A stretch of 64,000 nucleotides of DNA, from NCBI GenBank assembly GCA_003480165.1, contig QUIQ01000003.1, positions 124,001 through 188,000 of the forward strand, given 5' to 3'. The notes under the pieces are model-generated. The model saw only the letters and a list, made by a program, of their open reading frames with translations. It ran no database searches and was not told the DNA's origin. This DNA is from Firmicutes bacterium AM41-11 (lineage in GTDB: Bacteria > Bacillota_I > Bacilli_A > Erysipelotrichales > Erysipelotrichaceae). Made by a program: the position numbers and the translations under genes. This document shows positions 26,721-34,142 of this stretch, piece by piece. The first letter of the stretch is position 1. Each line of letters opens with the position of its first letter.

Positions 26721-26758
26721 AAAATGTAGCCATGTGTTTCTTGTCATGGCTACATTTT
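26721..26758. terminator. Perfect 14-bp hairpin
   Basis: AAAATGTAGCCATG and CATGGCTACATTTT around a 10-base loop, between the excisionase-like gene and the triple HTH gene. Outer CGTACAACC (26703) and GGTTGTACG (26794) words form a further inverted repeat around it. Confidence 0.7.
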
Positions 26759-26818
26759 ATCGAACTCTCAATATGTTTTGAAGTTTGTCGCCGGGTTGTA
26801 CGACACCCTTGACAAATC

Positions 26819-27055
26819 TTACATTTGATGATCCAACCACTCATCAAAACTCTTTTTGGAGATTCTGATGCTGCCGCCAATGCGGACACTATGAAAAACC
26901 TTCTTTTTCACAAGGTTGTATGCACTGGTTCTGCTGATGCCCAGAATATCCTGAATCTCATCAACCGTATAGGTTCTCTTATCAAACTGAACTGTGTTAG
27001 CAGCTATCGCTTCTTCGGTGCGCTGATTCATGGCAGCGATTCTTTCTTCAAACAT
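26819..27055 (-). CDS. Excisionase-like helix-turn-helix protein
   Basis: 78 residues with a single excisionase/MerR-type helix-turn-helix (VDEIQDILGISRTSAYNLVK) and the wing ending ISKKSFDEWLDH. Such proteins bend the att arm DNA and favour excision. It starts 6 bases after the MazF-like gene and is separated from the triple-HTH gene by a strong hairpin, so the two DNA-binding genes may be expressed differently. Confidence 0.75.
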   Translation of the reverse strand: MFEERIAAMNQRTEEAIAANTVQFDKRTYTVDEIQDILGISRTSAYNLVKKKVFHSVRIGGSIRISKKSFDEWLDHQM

Positions 27056-27061
27056 TTATGT

Positions 27062-27469
27062 TCACTCCTTCGTTTTCTTTGCTTTATGTTTTGTGGAACG
27101 CTTTTTCAGCTGCTCCATTGCCAGGCTGACGGATAAGGCTTTCTCAATCGCTACCATTTCACGGGGCGTTACCTTACCTAAGTAATTATCAATCCTGCTC
27201 TTATCAATGGTGCGAATCTGTTCCAGCTGAACAACGGACGCTTCTTTGAATGCAGGATTGTCGTAAATAACAAAGTGCGTCGGCATATTCGCTTTCTTAT
27301 GGATTCTGGTGGTGACCGTTGCCACAATCAATGTGGGAGCGTGTTTATTACCGGTATCGTTCTGAATGACGATAACCGGACGGATGCCGCCTTGTTCCGA
27401 CCCAACTACCGGGTCCAGATTGGCGCAATAAATATCACCACGGCAATATACCCAATTTTCTTTCATCAT
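27062..27469 (-). CDS. MazF/PemK-type endoribonuclease toxin
   Basis: 135 residues. MazF-fold signatures: RGDIYCANLDPVVGSEQGGI near residue 10, RPVIVIQND, then PTLIVATVTT and the QLEQIRTIDKSRI segment near 90. A basic tail (KRSTKHKAKKTKE) is added. These enzymes cut mRNA and are normally paired with a small antitoxin upstream. None is seen, because about 500 bases upstream are non-coding, so either the HTH protein 6 bases downstream serves, or this family member has a regulatory role in ICE stability. AGGAGG precedes the start. Confidence 0.8.
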   Translation of the reverse strand: MMKENWVYCRGDIYCANLDPVVGSEQGGIRPVIVIQNDTGNKHAPTLIVATVTTRIHKKANMPTHFVIYDNPAFKEASVVQLEQIRTIDKSRIDNYLGKVTPREMVAIEKALSVSLAMEQLKKRSTKHKAKKTKE

Positions 27470-27983
27470 TTGCCATGACCTCCTTTCGTTGGGTATGTAA
27501 TAACTGACTGCCTGAAATGAATCAGGCAGTCAGTCCAAAAGTCTATGTGTCCCATATTTGCCACGCACCCCTGAGAAAGAGGGCTTACGCCCTCAGGGAA
27601 TCACCGAACGACTGATTGCGAATCAGTTCCATAGGAATCTAACCTCTGCCGGGTTCTCCGCCAGCTCCGTAGAGAAGTATCTTTAATCCTGTTGCTTTCA
27701 TGGCCGTATTGGGAGCAACCCAATATTTACAAGCCAGTATTGATCGCTGGCATCGGGAGAGAGACAACTGCTTAATTTATAGAAGAAAGTCGTTCTGTTT
27801 CTCTGTCCGATACGTCACGGCGTACCGCTGATGTGGCTGATGCTCTCGCACCGGCAACAGGAACGTATTCGATGACTGTGTATTCAGTTTTCAAGGATCA
27901 AGCAGCCGATTTTCTTTGGCTGTATCTAAATTGTACCTGTTCCTCATGCAAGTTTTTATTGCCTCGTAGGTATAGTTTTGAGG
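27470..27983. other. 514-base non-coding stretch with strong hairpins
   Basis: No convincing gene on either strand. A perfect 13-bp hairpin (27503-27515 with 27522-27534, ACTGACTGCCTGA) lacks a T run, and a second hairpin (CCTGAG..GGGC / GCCCTCAGG near 27581-27600) follows. The sequence is GC-balanced, unlike a promoter spacer. It may hold a structured RNA or a long leader for the minus-strand toxin-integrase transcript. Confidence 0.4.
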
Positions 27984-28199
27984 TTATTCACGACCTAAAA
28001 ATATGTAATCAAGGGTTGTATCAAAGCGCACGACCAATTCGATTGCCAAATCAATAGAGATGCCTCTGTTGCCGGTTTCAATTCGTGCAATGGTGTTTGC
28101 GGCAACGCCCAACTGCTCCGCAAGCTGTTCCTGTGTAAGCCCATGTTTCTTTCTCAATGCTTTAATTCTTTTTCCGCTTTCAACCAAGTCGTAATACAT
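27984..28199 (-). CDS. Small XRE-family repressor
   Basis: 71 residues. ATG 28199 follows GGAGG by 7 bases; the 30 codons upstream are rejected. Nearly the whole protein is a lambda-repressor-type helix-turn-helix (LTQEQLAEQLGVAANTIARI), with DYIFLG at the end. It probably regulates its own region; its transcript would lead into the non-coding stretch and then the toxin-integrase genes. Confidence 0.8.
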   Translation of the reverse strand: MYYDLVESGKRIKALRKKHGLTQEQLAEQLGVAANTIARIETGNRGISIDLAIELVVRFDTTLDYIFLGRE

Positions 28200-28318
28200 T
28201 TTCGTTCCTCCGTGTTTTTGAATTTGTGAAGTTGCAAAATCAAAAACGGAGGGAGGAGATCGTGACTGGTTCTCAATGCCCTTTGCCATCTGCCTGTCCT
28301 CCTTGCAGGCATAAAAAA

Positions 28319-28346
28319 AGAGCCGGAGTACATTACTCCAAGCTCT
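28319..28346 (-). terminator. Terminator; its core resembles the 25-bp inverted repeats at 31182 and 32569
   Basis: Minus strand AGAGC..GGAGT / ACTCC..GCTCT then seven T. The inner 15 bases GGAGTACATTACTCC differ from the corresponding part of the 31182 repeat at a single position. Confidence 0.7.
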
Positions 28347-28396
28347 CGTTCATGCCTTTGTGTTAAAATGAAGGAAGATAGGCTGGTATAAAAAAA

Positions 28397-28423
28397 GCCC
28401 CGTACCCATTACAGGCACGAGGC
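28397..28423 (-). terminator. Terminator of the 28551 gene
   Basis: Minus strand GCCTCGTGCC / GGTACGGGGC arms followed by seven T; it works in tandem with 28319-28346. Confidence 0.65.
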
Positions 28424-28550
28424 GTAACTCTCTCTATTCAATTTTATGCCGCTATCTCCCAGCATAGCCATTCTAACACTGGACAAGTCGGACTTTCAGT
28501 ATGGAAACCGTCGTATTTTCATCGGATTTTAGTCGGACTAAAATCCTGTC

Positions 28551-29114
28551 TTAGCACTCACAATAACACAATGCTTCTTCCTCCCTGGCACTTTCCAGGA
28601 AATCTTTCAATTTAGGAATGGCTGTTCCCCAAAGTGACAGACCAAATAACAGTATCGCTTCTTTCTTTCGGTCATAATAGCTGCTGCGTTCCATATTCAG
28701 AACCTCCAGCATTTCTGATTCTTTGTACTTGAAGCGATTGAGATATGCCTTTGAGATAATCTCACAGTACAGAGCGCCTTTATCCGGATATTCTCTGATT
28801 TTCAGCATCGCCATATCTACCAGTTCAATGATCCACTTTGTCTCGAATAAGCTTCGAATACGTTCTTCAAATCGTTCTCTCGCTTCATCCGGAGCAAAGT
28901 TCTCCAGATAAATCAATGCTCCATCTAAGCTGTCACCGTAAGTACAAATAAGGGTATCACATACATCATTCGCACGATCAATAGTAGACCAGCACACCTC
29001 TCGATATATGGATAAAATCAGCTTTGCTCTTTCATACAGAACCTTTTCGTCAATGTTCTGCATCCGGCAAAGCATTCGAATATTGCTTAATACCTGTGTA
29101 TTATATCTGCTCAT
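28551..29114 (-). CDS. Hypothetical regulator-like protein (ArpU/sigma-like C-terminus)
   Basis: 187 residues, soluble. The N-terminal 120 residues are helical with no motif. The C-terminal part (FKYKESEMLEVLNMERSSYY then DRKKEAILLFGLSLWG) looks like the region-4-type helix-turn-helix of phage ArpU or small sigma-like proteins. It ends in a cysteine-containing tail (EEALCYCEC). It stands alone, divergent from the ImmR/ImmA pair, with tandem terminators after it. A role in ICE or late-gene transcription is only a guess. Confidence 0.55.
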   Translation of the reverse strand: MSRYNTQVLSNIRMLCRMQNIDEKVLYERAKLILSIYREVCWSTIDRANDVCDTLICTYGDSLDGALIYLENFAPDEARERFEERIRSLFETKWIIELVDMAMLKIREYPDKGALYCEIISKAYLNRFKYKESEMLEVLNMERSSYYDRKKEAILLFGLSLWGTAIPKLKDFLESAREEEALCYCEC

Positions 29115-29260
29115 TCAGAATCTCCTTTCAGCCTAATCCATAAAATAAGAATTCCTTTCTAACTCCTGTCACTTGGCTAAAGGGAAACAAATACCATGGG
29201 ACAAGAATGACTATAACTTCCGATATTTGATTAAAATAACAGAAGCAAAATTGGAAGTTC

Positions 29261-29289
29261 TTGACTTTATAAAAGTTCCGATATATAAT
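29261..29289 (+). promoter_or_regulatory. Near-consensus promoter with operator for the ImmR/ImmA-like pair
   Basis: TTGACT, 17-base spacer, TATAAT, 112 bases before the ATG at 29401. GTTCC (29275-29279) and GGAAC (about 14 bases later) form an inverted repeat over the -10 box, and related TTCCGATAT and GGAAGT words recur between 29215 and 29365, as expected for repressor operators. Confidence 0.75.
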
Positions 29290-29400
29290 TAAGTGGAACT
29301 AATACTTCTGTTCTGATTCTCATTATAGCATTTTCCAGAAGTTTGTCAACAAATAATCGGAAGTTACGAATAAATATTTTTTGAAAGGAAGGACAGTACC

Positions 29401-29850
29401 ATGACATTTGGAGAAAAAATTAAAGAAGCTCGTTTGGCTATGAACCTATCTCAAACGGAGCTTGCCCAGATGACCGGCATTTCCGAAAGATCCCTTTACA
29501 CCTATGAGCAGCTCGGAACACTCCCCAGAAAAAGCAACATCAGAAAACTTGCTGAAGCGCTGCATATCTCTGTGTCCTATCTTTTGGATGAATCTGAAAC
29601 GGACAGCCAGAGCCATATAGATCAGGATATGTTTATTTTAGAGGCAAAGGAAAACTTCGGTTCAAAGGGAGCAAAAGAAGCTCAGGAAGTGCTGGGTCGT
29701 GTAAATTCTCTGTTTGCCGGTGGAGAATTGGACGAGGACGCAAAAGATGTATTCTTCCAGGCGATTATGTCAGTTTATATGGACTCTAAGAAAACAGCAC
29801 GGGAAAAGTACACTCCGAAGAAATACAGAAAGCATAAAGATAAAGAGTAA
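29401..29850 (+). CDS. XRE repressor, ImmR-like
   Basis: 149 residues. The N-terminal helix-turn-helix (LSQTELAQMTGISERSLYTY, residues 17-36) is followed by a linker and a helical C-terminal domain (KGAKEAQEVLGRVNSLFAGG). It is followed 51 bases later by an ImmA-type metalloprotease, the arrangement in which the protease cleaves or inactivates the repressor to induce the mobile element (ICEBs1 model). A strong SD (GAAAGGAAGG) precedes the ATG. It probably represses its own promoter through the GTTCC/GGAAC sites. Confidence 0.8.
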   Translation: MTFGEKIKEARLAMNLSQTELAQMTGISERSLYTYEQLGTLPRKSNIRKLAEALHISVSYLLDESETDSQSHIDQDMFILEAKENFGSKGAKEAQEVLGRVNSLFAGGELDEDAKDVFFQAIMSVYMDSKKTAREKYTPKKYRKHKDKE

Positions 29851-29901
29851 AATCCTCAAGCACAGAATATGTTTTCTGTGTGCGATTCGGAGGTGAAGCA
29901 A

Positions 29902-30456
29902 ATGAAAACGGCAGAGCATATCATTGAAACTGTCGATAAGCTTGTGCGAAAATATCACACCAGAGACCCTTACGAACTATGTCAGCTGTTAGGTATCAAA
30001 ATCCACTATTACGATTTACAGAAGAAATTGAAGGGCTTCTTCTATTACCAGTCCAGACAGAAGAATATCGTGATAGATCACAATGTGAACGGCATCCTGG
30101 AACGTATCTTAGTCGCACATGAATTAGGACACGCTGTCCTGCATACAAAAATCGCCATGATGCACGGCTTTCAAGAAATGGAAGTTTTTGATGATAGATC
30201 AATCGAAGAAAATGAAGCAAACTTTTTTGCGGCGGAGCTTCTGTTAGAAGATGGGGAAGTTCTGGAATGCCTTTCGGAACACACATTTTTTGAAACGGCT
30301 AAAATGCTCTATGTACCGGCAGCATTATTAGACTACAAATTCAGCCTGCTCCACGAAAAAGGAGAGCTGGTAAATTCGATGTATATTCGTAAAGCAGATT
30401 TCCTGAAAGAAGATCTTCATGCCTACGATAACGACATTAGTTATGGCGATATATGA
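29902..30456 (+). CDS. ImmA/IrrE-family metallo-endopeptidase
   Basis: 184 residues. ATG 29902 follows GGAGG; eleven codons of upstream frame are rejected. The zinc motif HELGH (AHELGHAVLH, near residue 72) and the downstream Glu ligand region (ENEANFFAAELLL) are intact. By analogy with ICEBs1 and phage 105, it antagonises the adjacent repressor upon DNA damage or cell signals, switching on excision genes. It is the second gene of the unit and ends before a very strong terminator. Confidence 0.85.
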   Translation: MKTAEHIIETVDKLVRKYHTRDPYELCQLLGIKIHYYDLQKKLKGFFYYQSRQKNIVIDHNVNGILERILVAHELGHAVLHTKIAMMHGFQEMEVFDDRSIEENEANFFAAELLLEDGEVLECLSEHTFFETAKMLYVPAALLDYKFSLLHEKGELVNSMYIRKADFLKEDLHAYDNDISYGDI

Positions 30457-30480
30457 ATATCTATTTTTATATCTTTACAG

Positions 30481-30530
30481 AAAAAGTCCACCAGTACGAT
30501 GCGCAGTGCATCATGACTGGTGGACTTTTT
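30481..30530 (+). terminator. Very strong hairpin terminator
   Basis: Perfect 15-bp outer stem AAAAAGTCCACCAGT / ACTGGTGGACTTTTT with an inner GATGC/GCATC stem. Confidence 0.85.
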
Positions 30531-30566
30531 GTTTCTTAAAGGATCAGTATATTGTATTGCAACAAA

Positions 30567-30616
30567 AGAAACCCACAGCAGTTCACTCAGAACCGTCAAT
30601 GGGCTTCTTTTTCATT
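30567..30616 (-). terminator. Hairpin after the 30620 regulator
   Basis: Minus-strand AAGAAGCCCA and TGGGTTTCTTTT arms around a long loop, immediately after the stop of the minus-strand XRE gene. Confidence 0.45.
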
Positions 30617-30619
30617 ATA

Positions 30620-30982
30620 TCAATCAAGCTCCGCTTTTTTTATCATCTCTTGCTGGTCAATCAAGACATCAATCATCTTTCCTACGGTTATCAATGTTGT
30701 TACATTACACTTTTTCAGTTTTGCAGCAATCTCATCATCGATGATGCTGTCGCATTTTGCATATGGGGTATCCAGCAAAAAATAGTCAAAGTTCTTTTCC
30801 AAGACGAATGCCAGTTTTAGAAGCATTGCCAAAGAAACTTTCGTCTGTCCAACTTCAACATGGCTCATATGATTGTTCGAGCAACCAACCAACGCACCCA
30901 AGTCTGCTTGGCTGTATCCCTTCTCCTGGCGAGCAGCTTTAATGCGCTGACCGATTTTTATATAGTCAACTTCCGGTTGCAT
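30620..30982 (-). CDS. XRE-family regulator
   Basis: 120 residues. ATG 30982 (MQPEVDYIKIGQRIKAARQE) follows GGAGG by 7 bases; the 22 upstream codons are rejected. The helix-turn-helix (YSQADLGALVGCSNNHMSHV) is followed by a C-terminal helical part ending IDQQEMIKKAELD. It is convergent with the ImmA gene and lies beside the recombinase segment; it may regulate that segment or itself. The upstream gap 31049-31181 is AT-rich with TGCAATxTxATAAAA-type words that could hold its promoter. Confidence 0.75.
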   Translation of the reverse strand: MQPEVDYIKIGQRIKAARQEKGYSQADLGALVGCSNNHMSHVEVGQTKVSLAMLLKLAFVLEKNFDYFLLDTPYAKCDSIIDDEIAAKLKKCNVTTLITVGKMIDVLIDQQEMIKKAELD

Positions 30983-31181
30983 TTCAATCACCTCCATGCT
31001 GTGTATGATTCTGCTATACATTATAAAATGTACCAAAAATCTCAACAACCAACATTGGGTGCAAGTTGCATTTATAAATGCAATATGATAAAATTTTATA
31101 GGCAGATTGCATTAAATGATAGAATGAAAAGAACCCCAAGACGACAATATGAGCTATCTTGAGGTTCTTTAAAATAAAAAA

Positions 31182-31206
31182 TTCGTAGAGTACATTACTC
31201 CACGAA
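31182..31206. repeat. 25-bp inverted repeat, left copy, flanking the recombinase
   Basis: Exact reverse complement of 32569-32593. Each copy is itself a near palindrome: arms TTCGT(A/G)GAGT and ACTC(C/T)ACGAA with a 5-base centre (ACATT here). That is the layout of a tyrosine-recombinase core site. On the minus strand it is followed by a T run, so it can also act as a terminator. Confidence 0.9.
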
Positions 31207-31250
31207 AAAACACCGCCAAACACTGAAAACTCAGCATTATTTGACGGTGT
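31207..31250 (-). terminator. Terminator of the second recombinase gene
   Basis: Minus-strand ACACCGTCAAA / TTTGGCGGTGT arms with a CTGAG/CTCAG-like inner stem, then TTTTTT, starting 8 bases after the stop. Confidence 0.7.
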
Positions 31251-31257
31251 TGACAAT

Positions 31258-32394
31258 TTATTTGACGGCTAATAAATCAGAAAGCCGTTGCATATTTTCT
31301 TTTTTTAAATCCATGGATGGGTGTACATAGCGATTCATTGTAATATTCACGCTGGCATGACCCAATATCTCGCTGAGACTTTTTACATCGAATCCAAGCT
31401 CTATGCACCTTGTAGCAAATGTATGACGTAACGAGTGATAATTTGCGGAGTTGATTCCGCTGTTTTTCAATACCTTCTTGAAATGATTTTGCATGGTTCT
31501 TGGTTCTAATGGATTCTGATCGCTATTGGTTAGAATGTAGCCAGTAGAAGAAGCTTTGTGTGCTGTAAGAATAGTCATTAAGCCATGGGGTACTGGAATA
31601 GTACGGATGGAGCAAGCACTTTTGGGTGTGGTAACAACAATCCTTGTCTTGCATTCACTGTTGGTTCTATCTTGGATTCTCTGGAGCGTTTGATGCACAT
31701 GGATTGTGTAATCTGAGAATGAAACATCTTCCCATCGCAACGCACAAATTTCACCTACTCTGAGACCAGTGAATAAACATACTAATATACCAATATTGCA
31801 GGAATCAAGATTAGAATACAAGTATTGGCATAATTTTTCCTGTTCAGCACGACTCAAAACTCTCATTTCCTTCGTTTGACGTTTTATCTGTATAGATCGT
31901 GCGTCACAAGAAATGGCTTTCCCGTTTCGGGTGGCAAATTGTAAGATATTTCGAATTAGAGATAAAATATCTGAAACAGTTTTAGAGGAAAGTCCATTCT
32001 CCTTTAATCCACCAGAAACAAGGAAAAAATTACACTGCGTTTCAATAAACTCGTGTGTTATATCACGCAATTGTTTGCTTCCGAACACAGGAAGTATATA
32101 CGAGTTGAGAAGATTCCTATATTTGTTGCTTGTAGATTCTTTCACTTTAGGACATATAGCTTGAAACCATTCCATAGCAACCTGTTCAAATTGATCTGAG
32201 CTAATTTCTGGATCGACAGTGACAGAATTACTCGTGCACGAACTTTGACTGATAAGTTTTGCTTTGACTTCTCGATATGATTTTGCATAAACATAACCGT
32301 AATTGGCTTTGCCTGTAGAAGATCGGGACTTAATGTATCTTCCTTCCCATCTGCCGTCTTTCCTTTTGTAAATATTTTCTCCTTTTCGTGCCAT
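31258..32394 (-). CDS. Tyrosine recombinase flanked by inverted repeats
   Basis: 378 residues from ATG 32394 (MARKGENIYKRKDGRWEGRY), with GGAGG 8 bases upstream. N-terminal arm-binding region, SAM-like core-binding domain (about 75-165), catalytic domain with Arg in FTGLRVGEICA (near 210), HSLRHTFATR (near 321), LGHAS, and Tyr in MNRYVHPS (near 355). It is not the ICE's own integrase and has no adjacent excisionase. Its gene lies wholly between perfect inverted 25-bp core-like sites, so the most direct reading is that it can invert its own segment; an alternative is a small integrated element that entered with erm(B). Confidence 0.9.
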   Translation of the reverse strand: MARKGENIYKRKDGRWEGRYIKSRSSTGKANYGYVYAKSYREVKAKLISQSSCTSNSVTVDPEISSDQFEQVAMEWFQAICPKVKESTSNKYRNLLNSYILPVFGSKQLRDITHEFIETQCNFFLVSGGLKENGLSSKTVSDILSLIRNILQFATRNGKAISCDARSIQIKRQTKEMRVLSRAEQEKLCQYLYSNLDSCNIGILVCLFTGLRVGEICALRWEDVSFSDYTIHVHQTLQRIQDRTNSECKTRIVVTTPKSACSIRTIPVPHGLMTILTAHKASSTGYILTNSDQNPLEPRTMQNHFKKVLKNSGINSANYHSLRHTFATRCIELGFDVKSLSEILGHASVNITMNRYVHPSMDLKKENMQRLSDLLAVK

Positions 32395-32502
32395 AAGGTA
32401 CACCTCCTTCAATATGACTATAATTCTGACGGCAAATTGTGACTTTGGAACTTCCTAAGACGGATTTTTGCGCAAAACCTCGTGTTTTATGTCCCTAACA
32501 TA

Positions 32503-32531
32503 TTGACAAACAGTGCGACAACTTGTAAAAT
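32503..32531 (+). promoter_or_regulatory. Consensus-type promoter pointing out of the recombinase segment towards erm(B)
   Basis: TTGACA, exactly 17 bases, TAAAAT. It lies inside the inverted-repeat segment, 38 bases before the right repeat, and reads into the XRE gene and erm(B). Inversion of the segment would turn it away. Confidence 0.75.
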
Positions 32532-32568
32532 AGAGATGTAAATTAAAAAAAAACAGAGAAGAATGCGA

Positions 32569-32593
32569 TTCGTGGAGTAATGTACTCTACGAA
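32569..32593. repeat. 25-bp inverted repeat, right copy
   Basis: Exact reverse complement of 31182-31206 over 25 bases; identity stops at both edges. It lies in the predicted leader between the promoter at 32503 and the XRE gene. Confidence 0.9.
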
Positions 32594-32620
32594 AGAGTAT
32601 ACCCAGGAGGAGATTTATTA

Positions 32621-32962
32621 ATTCAATTTGTAGGGCGAGATGCTTATAAGCAGTTTTGGAATTTTAGTAAAGATGAGAAAGAGAACTTGGCCACTCAATT
32701 GGCGATTGAGTTACCCGCACTCAGAGGAAAAGTTGGTGCATCACAAGAAGAAATTGCTTCGGCTGTTGGTATTTCACGACAAACTTATAGTGCCTACGAA
32801 AATCGGACACGCCCAATTCCATGGAGTTTATATCTAGCACTATTGTTTTATTTTGATTACATTCCAAGTACACATTATATGATTCGCCAGCTTGAATTAT
32901 TCCCAAATGAATTAGACGAATGTTGGTTAGCTGGTAGAGTTTTTATTGAGGAAGAAAAATGA
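32621..32962 (+). CDS. Small XRE-family regulator upstream of erm(B)
   Basis: Helix-turn-helix protein ([20 protein letters not shown] near the middle) followed by a helical end ([16 protein letters not shown]). The first ATG/GTG/TTG in frame is TTG 32687, which has no ribosome site and would cut off a conserved-looking start. The frame upstream, [20 protein letters not shown], looks like the true N-terminus, beginning at ATT 32621, eight bases after GGAGGAG. The start is therefore uncertain. The gene ends 34 bases before erm(B), and both should be on the transcript from 32503. Confidence 0.6.
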
Positions 32963-32996
32963 GCGAATATTCACAGCAAATAAAAAGGGATATTAC

Positions 32997-33734
32997 ATGA
33001 ACAAAAATATAAAATATTCTCAAAACTTTTTAACGAGTGAAAAAGTACTCAACCAAATAATAAAACAATTGAATTTAAAAGAAACCGATACCGTTTACGA
33101 AATTGGAACAGGTAAAGGGCATTTAACGACGAAACTGGCTAAAATAAGTAAACAGGTAACGTCTATTGAATTAGACAGTCATCTATTCAACTTATCGTCA
33201 GAAAAATTAAAACTGAATACTCGTGTCACTTTAATTCACCAAGATATTCTACAGTTTCAATTCCCTAACAAACAGAGGTATAAAATTGTTGGGAGTATTC
33301 CTTACCATTTAAGCACACAAATTATTAAAAAAGTGGTTTTTGAAAGCCATGCGTCTGACATCTATCTGATTGTTGAAGAAGGATTCTACAAGCGTACCTT
33401 GGATATTCACCGAACACTAGGGTTGCTCTTGCACACTCAAGTCTCGATTCAGCAATTGCTTAAGCTGCCAGCGGAATGCTTTCATCCTAAACCAAAAGTA
33501 AACAGTGTCTTAATAAAACTTACCCGCCATACCACAGATGTTCCAGATAAATATTGGAAGCTATATACGTACTTTGTTTCAAAATGGGTCAATCGAGAAT
33601 ATCGTCAACTGTTTACTAAAAATCAGTTTCATCAAGCAATGAAACACGCCAAAGTAAACAATTTAAGTACCGTTACTTATGAGCAAGTATTGTCTATTTT
33701 TAATAGTTATCTATTATTTAACGGGAGGAAATAA
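32997..33734 (+). CDS. erm(B): 23S rRNA (adenine-N6) methyltransferase Erm(B)
   Basis: 245 residues, the normal Erm(B) length. It dimethylates A2058 of 23S rRNA (E. coli numbering) and confers macrolide-lincosamide-streptogramin B resistance. The SAM site [14 protein letters not shown] is at residues 34-47 and the target motif GSIPYHLST near 100. ATG 32997 follows AAAAGGG. The usual 27-codon leader peptide and attenuator that make erm(B) inducible are absent: sequence unrelated to that leader begins a few bases before the start codon. Expression should therefore follow the upstream promoter. The stop codon directly abuts an epsilon-antitoxin fragment. Confidence 0.97.
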
Positions 33735-33932
33735 TTAAACTATGTTTTGAACCATGAATTAAATAAAAATGACTCTCAATTATTGGAAGTCAATTTATTA
33801 AACCAATTAAAGCTTGCAAAACGTGTAAATCTTTTTGATTATTCTTTAGAAGAATTACAAGCCGTTCATGAGTATTGGCGGTCAATGAATCGTTACTCAA
33901 AACAAGTTTTGAATAAAGAGAAAGTGGCTTAA
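33735..33932 (+). pseudogene. Epsilon antitoxin, N-terminally truncated
   Basis: The frame starts at the base after the erm(B) stop and reads LNYVLNHELNKNDSQLLEVN and on to YSKQVLNKEKVA, the last two-thirds of the ~90-residue epsilon antitoxin of streptococcal/enterococcal plasmids (pSM19035 type). The first ~25 residues are gone, so the three-helix bundle that blocks zeta is incomplete. The deletion joined erm(B) to this point. Confidence 0.85.
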
Positions 33933-34142
33933 TATGGCAAATATAGTCAATTTTACTGACAAACAGTTTGAGAATCGCTTAAATGATAATTTAGAAGAAT
34001 TGGTTCAAGTAAAAAAGCGGTTGAATCGCCAACCGCTTTTTTACTTGGTGGGCAATCAGGGTCAGGGAAAACCAGTTTGCGAAGAAGATGATTGAGCAGG
34101 CAGGAACAAAGTGATAAATTCAAATTGTGAGGGAAAATACAG

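Noticed and set aside
27833..28057. 74-codon plus-strand frame
   Set aside because: No ribosome site, overlaps the XRE gene antisense and has no recognisable features.
32640..32837. 65-codon plus-strand frame
   Set aside because: Out-of-frame shadow of the XRE gene; the helix-turn-helix is in the other frame.
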